From: CAWATZ01 sp963784995
Lineage (GTDB): Bacteria; Planctomycetota; Planctomycetia; Gemmatales; Gemmataceae
NCBI GenBank assembly: GCA_963784995.1
Contig: CAWATZ010000003.1
Location: 186,001-250,000, forward strand
DNA: 64,000 bases
Reading direction: 5' to 3'
Part shown: one piece after another, positions 46,573 to 54,523 of the stretch
Numbering within the stretch: position 1 is the stretch's first letter
Layout of the letters: each line of letters starts with the position of its first letter
The notes under the pieces: model-generated
What the model was told of the DNA's origin: nothing
The model's input: the letters and a program-made list of their open reading frames with translations, nothing else
The model's database searches: none
Program-made: the position numbers and the translations under genes

Positions 46573-48370
46573 CGGTTCGCTCGTGATTTGGGTGGTTTTC
46601 GGAAAAGGGGAGGGTTCGTAAACTGAAGGGATGAACACCAACGAACCGCGCTTGCTGCATGTGGAAACCGTGGCCGATCTGCCTGTTTTGTGGGCCAAAC
46701 TGCAACGTCTGGACCTGCCGGCCATCCTGGACCGGCATTTCCCAGCCCCAGCCCACTGGAAAGGCCCTCTCAGCCCGGGGGAGGTGCTGGCCCTATGGCT
46801 GCTCTTTATCCTCTCCCAAGGCGACCACTGCCTCAACCACCTCGAGCCCTGGGTGGACGACCACCAGGGCATCCTCTCTGCCCTGCTGGGCAAACCCGTC
46901 CTGCCTGCCGTGGCACATGACGATCGCCTCGCCGATTTGCTTTCCCGCCTCAGCGACCCTGCCTCCTTCGCTTCGGTCGAGCAGCAACTCAACCACCAGA
47001 CCCTCCGCGTCTATCAACTGCCCACCGACTTGGTGCGTCTGGATGCGACCACCGCCAACTCCTATGCCGCCGTCCTGTCCGAGCAGGGCCTGTTGCAATT
47101 TGGCCACAGCAAGGACGATCCCGACCGGCCTCAGTTCAAAATCATGGCGGCCGTCCTCGACCCCCTGGGTATGCCGCTGGCTACCGCCGTCGTGCCCGGT
47201 AACAGCGCTGACGATCCCTTGTACGTGCCAGCCATTCAGGCGGTGCAACAGTCCTTGGGAGTGGGTGGCCGGACCTACGTCGGTGACTGCAAGATGGCCG
47301 CCTTGGCCACGCGGGCCCTGGTCGCTGCCGGCAACGACTTCTACCTCTGCCCGCTGCCGCAGACCCAATTGAGTGGGGCAGAGCGGCAGCAGTTGTTGCA
47401 GCCGGTCTGGAATGGGACGCAGCCGTTGCAACCGGTCTACCGTCCGGGACCGGCCGGCCAGGCCGACGAACGTGTGGCGGAGGGATTCGCGCTGGACGTG
47501 GAGTTGACAGCCACGGTGGACGGGGTGCTGCGACCCTGGACCGAACGCCGCTGGCTGGTACGGTCGCTGGCGTATGCGCGGGCCCAGGAGGCAGCCCTGG
47601 AACGGCGACTGCAAACGGCCTGTGCCGCCCTGCGGGAACTGGTCAAACGCAAGCAGGGCAAGAAGCAGTTGTTCCATGCCCAACTGGTGCAGGCAGCGCA
47701 GGCGATCGTGACAGGACAGCGAGTCGAAGGCTTGCTTGACTACAGCTTTGCGGCGAAGATGACGAGCAGGCAGGTGCGTGCCTACCGAGGGTGGCCGGCG
47801 CGGCAGGAGACGGAGATCTTCTTCGAGGTGGAAGTGCGCCGCAACGAGACGCGGATCGAGCAACAGAAGAAGGAGATGGGCTGGCAGGTGTACGCGACCA
47901 ATGGGTTGAGTCTGGCCTTAGCGCAGGTCGTGTGGGCCTATCGGGGCCAGTATCGGATCGAGGACGACTGGTCGCGGCTGAAGGGTCGGTCGCTGGGACT
48001 GACCCCGGTGTACTTACAGGAGGAGGACCGCATCCAAGGACTGGTGTATCTGTTAAGTCTAGCGTTGCGTGTGCTGAGTCTAGTGGAGTGGGAGGTGCGA
48101 GAACGGCTGCGGCAGGAAGGAACGAAGTTACAAGATGTCTATGCCGGTCAGCCGGGCCGCAAGACAGACCGTCCCAGTGCGGAGTTGCTGTTGCGCGTGC
48201 TGAGGACGATCAGTGTCAGCGTGGTTGAGGTCAACGGCCACAGACACGTGTTGCTGTCACCGTTGACCAAGGTGCAGCAACGCCTCCTGGAACTGTGGGG
48301 GCTGCCACCGGATTTGTATGAACAGGTCGCTCGTGGATTCCCAAAAACATGCCCAAATATGAGCGAACCG
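46573..48370. mobile_element. IS1634-type insertion sequence
   Basis: Imperfect terminal inverted repeats of about 30 bp bound the element: CGGTTCGCTCGTGATTTGGG at the left end and, reading inwards from the right, CGGTTCGCTCATATTTGGGC. The element of about 1.8 kb holds one transposase gene. I could not find a clear target duplication at the ends. The transposase stop codon TAG lies at 48371-48373, just past the repeat as I define it. Confidence 0.8.
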
Positions 48371-48373
48371 TAG
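46631..48373 (+). CDS. IS1634-family transposase
   Basis: The 580-residue DDE transposase has an N-terminal DNA-binding part (residues 1-130, PVLWAKLQRLDLPAILDRHF) and the catalytic core with the first Asp in LVRLDATTANSYA near residue 138. The conserved DPDRPQFKIMAAVLDPLGMP...PGNSADD block and the second Asp in YVGDCKMAAL (near residue 218) follow. The last acidic residue lies in the C-terminal block YRGQYRIEDDWSRLKG near residue 445. The protein appears full length, so the element may be active. No ribosome binding site stands out before the ATG. Confidence 0.88.
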   Translation: MNTNEPRLLHVETVADLPVLWAKLQRLDLPAILDRHFPAPAHWKGPLSPGEVLALWLLFILSQGDHCLNHLEPWVDDHQGILSALLGKPVLPAVAHDDRLADLLSRLSDPASFASVEQQLNHQTLRVYQLPTDLVRLDATTANSYAAVLSEQGLLQFGHSKDDPDRPQFKIMAAVLDPLGMPLATAVVPGNSADDPLYVPAIQAVQQSLGVGGRTYVGDCKMAALATRALVAAGNDFYLCPLPQTQLSGAERQQLLQPVWNGTQPLQPVYRPGPAGQADERVAEGFALDVELTATVDGVLRPWTERRWLVRSLAYARAQEAALERRLQTACAALRELVKRKQGKKQLFHAQLVQAAQAIVTGQRVEGLLDYSFAAKMTSRQVRAYRGWPARQETEIFFEVEVRRNETRIEQQKKEMGWQVYATNGLSLALAQVVWAYRGQYRIEDDWSRLKGRSLGLTPVYLQEEDRIQGLVYLLSLALRVLSLVEWEVRERLRQEGTKLQDVYAGQPGRKTDRPSAELLLRVLRTISVSVVEVNGHRHVLLSPLTKVQQRLLELWGLPPDLYEQVARGFPKTCPNMSEP

Positions 48374-48396
48374 GTTCTCAGTTGGAGTTTTGCCTT

Positions 48397-48518
48397 TTTT
48401 GGAGTGCGGCAGTGCTTTGCTCTGCCGCTTTTGTTTCTCGTGTTTCCCCTCCGTTTTTCTCTGGAGTGAAACAAGTAGAAACAAAAGCGGCAGAGCAAAG
48501 CACTGCCGCACTCCAAAA
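48397..48518. repeat. Palindrome with 42-bp perfect arms, AT-rich
   Basis: The arm 48397-48438 contains GGAGTGCGGCAGTGCTTTGC; 48477-48518 is its exact reverse complement, with a 38-nt loop. It starts 27 bp after the insertion sequence. Confidence 0.95.
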
Positions 48519-48568
48519 TATGCCAGATCCGGCATACAGTCAACAGCAATTATGTCAGATCTGGCATA
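48519..48568. promoter_or_regulatory. Pair of 18-bp operator-like palindromes
   Basis: TATGCCAGATCCGGCATA (48519-48536) and TATGTCAGATCTGGCATA (48551-48568) are near-identical dyads, consensus TATGYCAGATCYGGCATA, 32 bp apart centre to centre, about three helical turns. This spacing fits a dimeric regulator bound twice on one face. No gene start lies next to them, so the regulated gene may have been lost. The rest of the gap to 48710 shows nothing. Confidence 0.45.
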
Positions 48569-48710
48569 AAGAATCATTGCGGGTTCGTCGATTGGCATGC
48601 GGCTGGGTCCAGTGGCTCCAGCCGGACTACGAGGAGTCTGGCCTCATTCCTCTGGAACCTTCTTGAGGGGAGCAAGCAGTTTCTGGCCCTGGTCGGTCTG
48701 AACAACCCCG

Positions 48711-48831
48711 CCGCACCGCTCACGCCCGCTACGCCCTCCGCTACGGCACAGCGGGCTGCGTCTCCGCTCGTCCCTCGCTCCGACTCCGCCCGCTGGCCTC
48801 CGCTGCAGGCTCCGCGGGCGTTCGCTCTCGC
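48711..48831 (-). repeat. Conserved non-coding element after kinase-FGE gene 3
   Basis: This is the third copy of the ~121-bp element, directly after the stop codon; about eight mismatches to copy 1 by eye. Confidence 0.85.
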
Positions 48832-51240
48832 TTACTGGCCTGGCACCGGACGGGGAACTCGGGCGAGGCGGACACCCAGGTAGTAGATCCGGTAGGTCGG
48901 GACGTTCCTGAGGCGGTACGACGCATGGCAGAAGGAGCCGTAGAAGTTCCAGCTGCCGCCCCCGTTCACCCGGGAAGGGCCCTGGGAAACGTCCTGGCAC
49001 CATTGGAATACGTTGCCATGCATGTCGCACAACCCCAGCTTGTTCGGCGGGTACGCGCCGACTCGCGTTGGTCGCTGTAAGTATGGCCCCTTCGGCGCCT
49101 TGCCGAACGGAAAGGTGCCGTTGAAGTTGGCTTGCTCCGAGGACAGATCGTTGGTCGGTTTGTCAAAGTAGAAGCGGTACGAACATTCTTCTTCCGAAGT
49201 AGCCCCTCCTCGACAAGAATATTCCCACTCCGCCTCCGTCGGCACACGGTACAAGTAGCCACTGCCACGCTCTTTTTCATTCAGCTTCTTGAGGAATACC
49301 TGCACATCGTCCCACGACACACTCTCGACCGGGAACAGCTTCAACTCCTCGTCGGAGATGTCCAGAACGGAGTTCCTGCCGTTCCCCTTGCGAGAGAACC
49401 AGCTCGGGTTGTCGCCCATGACGGCCTGCCACTGGCCCTGCGTTACATCGTGGACGGCGATCTCGAAGTCCTCCTTGATTGCCGTTTTCTTGGCGGACCC
49501 CTTCGTGCCATTCCAGCCCATGTAGAACGTCCCCTTCGGCAGCCGCACAAACGTCATCAGGACGCTGTGGTCACGTTGCAGGACCGCGTCCGCCGGTTCG
49601 CAGCCTTTGGTATCGACGGTCACCTCCCGGCCCGCCTTGAGCCGCTCCTTGTGAAAGTCCGACAGGAAGACCAGTTGCACCTGGGCGTCGGCCGACAGGC
49701 TCAGACGGTCGTCGAGATGGACCAGCGCCTGGGGAACCGCCACCTTGTTATCCCCGGCGGCTGACTGCAACTGCACCGTGCCACGCACCTCCAGAAGCAT
49801 GGCCTGAGGCGTTAGCCGGCCAATGCCACGCTTCACCTCGCTGATGGACTTCAGCAGCTCCGCACGCAGCTTCGGCTGGTCCGCGAACTCGACGGGGATT
49901 TTCGTTTCGGCTTCCTCCACGAGTTGCCGGACCGTGACGTTGCCGCCCTTCTCGTCCGTCTCCGCCTTCCGGAAGATGCTCACGAGAAAGTTCCGCGCTT
50001 TCGTCGCCTTGGCAACTTCCTGCTCGGCCAGTGTGGTCTGCTCCTTGGCCAACTTGGTCTGCTCCTGCGCGGTCTTTTTCTGATCCAAGGCATCGTTGCG
50101 CTGCTCCGTCAGCCGGGCGTTGAACCACAGGCCGCCGACCAGCAGCACCAAGAGCGCCAGCACGCTCACCAGCGTCAGCGCCGCCGCCGTTGGTCGCCGC
50201 TTGGCCCACTTCCAGCCCCGCTCCGCCCAGCCCGCCGGCCGCGCCTCGATCGGTTCCCCGTCCTGGAACCGCCGCAGATCGGCCGCCAACGCCGCCGCTG
50301 AGGCGTAGCGCTTGTCCGGCGCCTTGTGCAGACATTTCAGACAGATCGTCTCCAGATCGCGCGGCACGCCCGGCTGCAACCGCGACGGCGGCACCGGCTC
50401 GTCCTTGAGCACTTGCATCAACGTGTCCATCGCCGTGGCTGCCTGAAAGGGCGGCCGGCCCGTCAGCAGCTCGTAGAGGATGGCACCCAGGGCGTAGACA
50501 TCCACGGCCGGGCCTGGCCGGCGCACCTTGCCGGCGGCCTGTTCGGGGGCCATGTAGCCGGGCGTGCCCAGCACCTCGCCGGTGACCGTCTGCCCCTTCT
50601 CGTCCAGCTTCTTGGCCAGCCCGAAGTCGGCCACCTTGGGCGTCAGACCCAGGCGGCGCTGACGCAGCTCGCCCGGCTGCAAGGAAGGATCGTCGGCGTC
50701 CGGGACGTCGCCGGCCAGCAGGACGTTGGCTGGCTTCAGATCGCGGTGGATGACGCCGGCCTGGTGGGCAACCTGCATGGCCTGGGACAGCGTTTCCACC
50801 ACGGCAGCGGCCTGGCGCGGCGGCAGCGGGGTTCCGGCCAGGGCGTCGCGGAGACTGCCGCCGGCGCAGAACTCCAGGGCCAGGAAGGCCTTGCCGTCGT
50901 GTTCGCCGATCTCGAAGACCTGCACGATGTGCGGGTGCTGCAAGCGTGCGATGGCCTCGGCTTCGGTCCGAAAGCGAGCCAGTTCCGCCTCGGCCGCCTG
51001 GTCGCCGGACAGCAGCATCTTGAGGGCCACGACCCGGTTGAGCCTGGTGTGCCTGGCACGGTAGACCACACCCATGCCACCGCGGGCCAGCCGTTCCAGC
51101 AACTCGTAGTCGCCGAACCGCTCCCGCTGGGGACGCGGCCCCTGCCAGGAAACCGTCCGGGGGTCGGCGGTGACCTGGGAAGCATCGGGAGGGCCGACCG
51201 AAGGGGTGTGGTCGCGCGGAGCCGGGTCGTCGGATGACAT
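48832..51240 (-). CDS. Ser/Thr kinase fused to an FGE (SUMF1) domain, paralogue 3
   Basis: The 802-residue protein matches paralogue 1 throughout: intact kinase (RGGMGVVYRARH, HRDLKPANVLL, DFGLAKK, GYMAPEQ), membrane helix (ALTLVSVLALLVLLVGGLWF), a longer coiled-coil-like linker (DQKKTAQEQTKLAKEQTTLA) and an intact FGE domain (PTEAEWEYSCRGG, CDMHGNVFQWCQD, NGGGSW). A VTVDTKGCEPADAV segment between linker and FGE is shared by paralogue 2. The ATG at 51240 has AGAGGACGCCCC before it, as in paralogue 1. The three proteins probably sense something outside the cytoplasm with the FGE domain and signal through the kinase. Confidence 0.9.
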   Translation of the reverse strand: MSSDDPAPRDHTPSVGPPDASQVTADPRTVSWQGPRPQRERFGDYELLERLARGGMGVVYRARHTRLNRVVALKMLLSGDQAAEAELARFRTEAEAIARLQHPHIVQVFEIGEHDGKAFLALEFCAGGSLRDALAGTPLPPRQAAAVVETLSQAMQVAHQAGVIHRDLKPANVLLAGDVPDADDPSLQPGELRQRRLGLTPKVADFGLAKKLDEKGQTVTGEVLGTPGYMAPEQAAGKVRRPGPAVDVYALGAILYELLTGRPPFQAATAMDTLMQVLKDEPVPPSRLQPGVPRDLETICLKCLHKAPDKRYASAAALAADLRRFQDGEPIEARPAGWAERGWKWAKRRPTAAALTLVSVLALLVLLVGGLWFNARLTEQRNDALDQKKTAQEQTKLAKEQTTLAEQEVAKATKARNFLVSIFRKAETDEKGGNVTVRQLVEEAETKIPVEFADQPKLRAELLKSISEVKRGIGRLTPQAMLLEVRGTVQLQSAAGDNKVAVPQALVHLDDRLSLSADAQVQLVFLSDFHKERLKAGREVTVDTKGCEPADAVLQRDHSVLMTFVRLPKGTFYMGWNGTKGSAKKTAIKEDFEIAVHDVTQGQWQAVMGDNPSWFSRKGNGRNSVLDISDEELKLFPVESVSWDDVQVFLKKLNEKERGSGYLYRVPTEAEWEYSCRGGATSEEECSYRFYFDKPTNDLSSEQANFNGTFPFGKAPKGPYLQRPTRVGAYPPNKLGLCDMHGNVFQWCQDVSQGPSRVNGGGSWNFYGSFCHASYRLRNVPTYRIYYLGVRLARVPRPVPGQ
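48877..48948 (-). other. Hypervariable 24-codon patch, paralogue 3
   Basis: Between GGSW and GVRLARV the codons read NFYGSFCHASYR then LRNVPTYRIYYL. At the positions that vary in all copies the codons are AAC, TTC, TAC, TTC, CTC, AAC, TAC, ATC, TAC and the like, all ending in C. Confidence 0.75.
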
Positions 51241-51315
51241 GGGGCGTCCTCTTGATGGCTGCGGGAAAAGACCTGCCTATCCTATCGGAGTGCGGCGTGG
51301 GGGGCCAGGGAAACG
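51241..51315 (-). promoter_or_regulatory. Upstream region shared by kinase-FGE genes 3 and 1
   Basis: This segment matches 40656-40730 (see there). The remaining ~80 bp to the next gene are unremarkable. Confidence 0.55.
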
Positions 51316-51394
51316 GCATGCCCCATTGTTCGCAAACCGACACCGCCTCGTCTGGCAGCGCTGCGGCAACAATGGCACGCGACTGACGACAGGC

Positions 51395-51745
51395 TCAGAG
51401 CTGGGTTGGGTCCTTCGGGTTCCAGCGCGGCGCAATGCCGACGTAGGGCAGGCCGAGCAGTTTCTTGATGGCCGCCCATTCGCCCAGGTCGTTGCCCTCG
51501 GCCAGGTGGCCGATCCATTGCAGCAGATAGCCCAGGACAAAGGCACCGACGCCCCAGTACCACGGCAGGAAGAACAGCAGCACCACGCCGGTACAGGCCA
51601 GCGGGATGCCGACCAGGTGGATGGCGAAATTGAACGGCAGCTGGTGCCGCAAACGCCAGCCTTGCCAGCGGCGTTTGAGGAAGTTCAGAACGGGGCGGCG
51701 GGGACGTGGTTTTTCTTGCGTGACGGTGGATGAAGTGGTGGTCAT
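51395..51745 (-). CDS. Mpo1-like (DUF962) membrane protein
   Basis: The 116-residue protein has the DUF962 pattern: FNFAIHLVGIPLACTGVVLL with the first conserved His, then YLLQWIGHLAEGND with the second His region. Two to three membrane helices are visible. Family members include yeast Mpo1, an iron-dependent 2-hydroxy fatty acid dioxygenase, so an oxygenase role in lipid breakdown is possible. AAGGAGGAACC precedes the ATG at 51745. It lies downstream of argS in the same direction, 55 bp on. Confidence 0.8.
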   Translation of the reverse strand: MTTTSSTVTQEKPRPRRPVLNFLKRRWQGWRLRHQLPFNFAIHLVGIPLACTGVVLLFFLPWYWGVGAFVLGYLLQWIGHLAEGNDLGEWAAIKKLLGLPYVGIAPRWNPKDPTQL

Positions 51746-51800
51746 GGTTCCTCCTTGAATGAGCTTGGCGTGCGGCGATTGTACACCGCACGCCGAGAGG

Positions 51801-53609
51801 TCACATCTCCTCGACGGTCCGGATACCGAGGAGTTCCAGCGATTTCTGAAGCACCCGGGCGGTGACGTCGCACAGTACAAACCGGCTCTGCCGCAGCTCA
51901 GGCGTCTCGGCCTTGAGAACCGGACATTTCTGGAAGAACGAGCTATACGTCTTGGCCAGGTCCCACAGGTAGGTCGTGATCTGGCTGGGCTTGTACTCGT
52001 CCGCGGCCGCTTGCAGAGCGTCCTGGAAACGCAGCAGCTGCACGGCCAGGGCTCGCTCTTCGGGAGCCTGGATCAGGACCGGAGGCGGATCTTTCCGGAG
52101 CTGTTCCGGATTGACCTTCCCCTTGCGGAAGATCGACCGATTCCGGACGTAGGCGTACTGCATGTAAGTCGCCGTGTTGCCCTCCATCGCCAGCATCTTG
52201 TCATAGCTGAAGACGTAGTCGCTCAACCGATTCTGCGACAGGTCGGCATACTTGACGGCTCCGATGCCGATGACCTCGGCCAGCTGCTGCTTTTCGGCCT
52301 CGCTCAGCTCCTTGACTTCTTCGCCCCGCTCCCGGGCTTCCTGGCAAATCCGCTCGTGGACCTTGCGGGCTTCGGCCATTGCCTCGTGAAGCAGGCTGGA
52401 CAGAGCCTCGCCGCCGCCTGCACGTGTCTTGATGGGTTTCCGATCCGGACCCAGCACCGATCCGAAAGCGATGTGCAGCAGATTGACCTTGTCGCAGCCC
52501 CACTTTCGAGCGATGTCGAACAGGTACTTGAAGTGAAGCGACTGCCGGGTATCGACCACGTACAGGACCGTATCCGGATGCCAGTGTTCCATCCGATAGC
52601 GGATGGTGGCCAGGTCGCTTGTGGTGTAGGTGTACGCCCCATTCTTGTATCGCACCAGTGCCGGTGGCTCTTTTTCCCCGTAGAGAACGGCCACAGCGCC
52701 CATGCTGGCCTGCGCGATGCCCTTGTTGAGCAGATCCTCGACCACGGCGCCAAGCATCGGGTGATAGAAGCTCTCGCCCAGTTGCTGGTCGAAGTGGATG
52801 TCCAGCAGTCGGTAGACCCGAGAAATATACTCATAGGCGGGTGGCATGAATTGCTTCCACAGACGAAGGTTTTCCTCGTCTCCGGCGTGCAGCTTCGCCG
52901 TCTCTTGCCGACACTCGTTCAGCACAACCTCGGCCGCTTGCCGCTGCTCCTCCGTGTACTTCTCGGAATCTTCGTCCTCGTCCTCGTCTTCAGCCGCCTT
53001 GGTCAACCCCGCCACGATGAGGTACAGCCGGGCCAGTTCGTGGACCGGATCTTTCTCGTATGCTTCCCGGTCGAGGAAGTGCTTGTACCCATACAGCAGC
53101 TTGCCGAACTGCGTACCCCAATCCCCAAGGTGATTGTCGGTAATCACCTTGTGTCCCAGGAACCGCAGCAGCCGGGCCAGCGCATCGCCAATGATCGTGC
53201 TCCGCAGGTGGCCGACGTGCATCGGCTTGGCGACGTTGGGGCTGCTGAAGTCGATGACCACAGTTCGCGGCTTCTCCGGCAGCTGCACGCCGAGCCGTTC
53301 GTCGGCGGCCGTCAGCCGGACCTGCTTCGCCAGCCAATCACTCTTGAGCCGGAAGTTGAGGAAGCCCGGTCCCGCGATCTCGGGAGTTTCCAGCCAGTCG
53401 CCCACGTCAATCCGGTCCCGGATCAGCGCAGCAACGTCGCGCGGCGGCTTGCCAAGCACCTTCTGCAGGGCCATGGCGCAGTTGGCCTGGTAGTCGCCGT
53501 GCCTGGCGTCCTGGGTTGGCTTGACCTGACTCGAATAGGTCGCCGCATCGTCCACCAGGCCGGTCAGGGCCCGATGGAGCGTTTGCTGGAACCGCTGTAA
53601 CAAGTGCAT
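51801..53609 (-). CDS. argS: Arginyl-tRNA synthetase
   Basis: The 602-residue class I synthetase charges tRNA-Arg. It has the N-terminal tRNA-contact domain (residues 1-110), the HIGH-type motif in SSPNVAKPMHVGHLRSTIIG near residue 130, an acidic insertion (EDEDEDSEKYTEEQ), and an ArgRS C-terminal anticodon domain (QYAYVRNRSIFRKG onward). No KMSKS motif is obvious in the place where many ArgRS also have a changed version (LGPDRKPIKTRAGG). The length is normal. It follows rsfS in the same direction with a palindrome between them. Confidence 0.93.
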   Translation of the reverse strand: MHLLQRFQQTLHRALTGLVDDAATYSSQVKPTQDARHGDYQANCAMALQKVLGKPPRDVAALIRDRIDVGDWLETPEIAGPGFLNFRLKSDWLAKQVRLTAADERLGVQLPEKPRTVVIDFSSPNVAKPMHVGHLRSTIIGDALARLLRFLGHKVITDNHLGDWGTQFGKLLYGYKHFLDREAYEKDPVHELARLYLIVAGLTKAAEDEDEDEDSEKYTEEQRQAAEVVLNECRQETAKLHAGDEENLRLWKQFMPPAYEYISRVYRLLDIHFDQQLGESFYHPMLGAVVEDLLNKGIAQASMGAVAVLYGEKEPPALVRYKNGAYTYTTSDLATIRYRMEHWHPDTVLYVVDTRQSLHFKYLFDIARKWGCDKVNLLHIAFGSVLGPDRKPIKTRAGGGEALSSLLHEAMAEARKVHERICQEARERGEEVKELSEAEKQQLAEVIGIGAVKYADLSQNRLSDYVFSYDKMLAMEGNTATYMQYAYVRNRSIFRKGKVNPEQLRKDPPPVLIQAPEERALAVQLLRFQDALQAAADEYKPSQITTYLWDLAKTYSSFFQKCPVLKAETPELRQSRFVLCDVTARVLQKSLELLGIRTVEEM

Positions 53610-53653
53610 GGCAGATCACCGGCCTGGTGAGGGGCCTTTCCAGGCCCGGTCCG

Positions 53654-53698
53654 AATGGTCCGCTTTCTCGGAGCGCTGCCCCGGGAAAGCGGACCATT
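53654..53698. repeat. Inverted repeat with 14-bp perfect arms
   Basis: AATGGTCCGCTTTC pairs with GAAAGCGGACCATT around a 17-nt loop that holds a smaller GC-rich dyad. It lies between rsfS and argS, 11 bp after the rsfS stop. Confidence 0.85.
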
Positions 53699-53709
53699 GT
53701 GGCTTGTCC

Positions 53710-54099
53710 CTATTCTCGCTCCCAGTCGATGCGGTTGGCATCGGCCCAGAGTTCCTCAAGCGAGTAATACGTTCGCGTATCCGGGTCGAAGACGTGGACG
53801 ACCACGTCGCCGTAGTCTTGCACGACCCACTTGCTGGCCTCATAGCCTTCAATGCCCAGCCGCTTGTCGCCACAGGCATGCATGGCGGCATCGATCTCCT
53901 CGGTGATCGAGTGAATTTGCCGGCGGCTGTTTCCCGTGATCAGCACGAAGAAATCGTACAGGGGTGTGATGCCGCGCATGTCCATCACCAGGATGTCGCG
54001 GCCTTTCAGCTCCGACGCCGTGCGGGCACACAGACAGGCTCGCTCAAGAGCAGACAGCGTGGTCGAAACCGGGCACGAAAGCTTGGTTGCGAGAGTCAA
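53710..54099 (-). CDS. rsfS: Ribosome silencing factor
   Basis: The 129-residue protein of the RsfS/Iojap family binds ribosomal protein L14 and blocks subunit joining under starvation. Family blocks are clear: DILVMDMRGITPLYDFFVLI, TGNSRRQIHSITEEID, and WVVQDYGDVVVHVFDPDTR with the C-terminal YYSLEELWADA. I chose a TTG at 54099 because AAGGAGG lies 5 nt before it and the product then has the usual length. An upstream ATG at 54264 would add 55 residues unlike the family. Confidence 0.92.
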   Translation of the reverse strand: MTLATKLSCPVSTTLSALERACLCARTASELKGRDILVMDMRGITPLYDFFVLITGNSRRQIHSITEEIDAAMHACGDKRLGIEGYEASKWVVQDYGDVVVHVFDPDTRTYYSLEELWADANRIDWERE

Positions 54100-54523
54100 A
54101 GGACCTCCTTCAGGGGTGTCACGCAAGCAAGGGATCGCCTGCGGGTCTTGCGATCCGAAGGGAGGTCGGCCAGGTGCTGGACCGAGAAGGTACTCTGGGT
54201 TGTGGTCATCAACGCCGTTGGTCACCTCCGGATCGGATCGACCGATCCCAAAAACGGATAGCACACGCCAGGGACAACAGAACGGTTTCCCATCAGACTC
54301 CGGTCCCCGCCCCGGGGACCGGCTCCTCTTTCTCTATCTTCTCGTCCCAGAGCAAGAGCGTCAAGCACGGAATGGACAGGATTTCTCCGTTACAGTCCCG
54401 CAAGGCGGCGCAGTCGGAACCCTCTTCAGATCCGACACCGGCCCGGGAGGGGAATCACCGCCTCCGGGGCACGCTAACAGGACAAGCAGGGCGTTGCGGG
54501 GTTCGCAGCTGCAAAACAGATCC
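54100..54523. other. Gap of about 420 bp without a gene
   Basis: I see no supported gene here. A GC-rich perfect hairpin lies at 54300-54322 (CCGGTCCCC/GGGGACCGG), which could act on transcription or mRNA structure. It may hold the rsfS promoter. Confidence 0.4.

Noticed and set aside
38292..51240. The three kinase-FGE genes as a composite transposon around the IS1634 element
   Set aside because: Only one IS copy is present, and the shared flanks (upstream segment, 3' element) are parts of the genes themselves and not inverted or direct IS ends.
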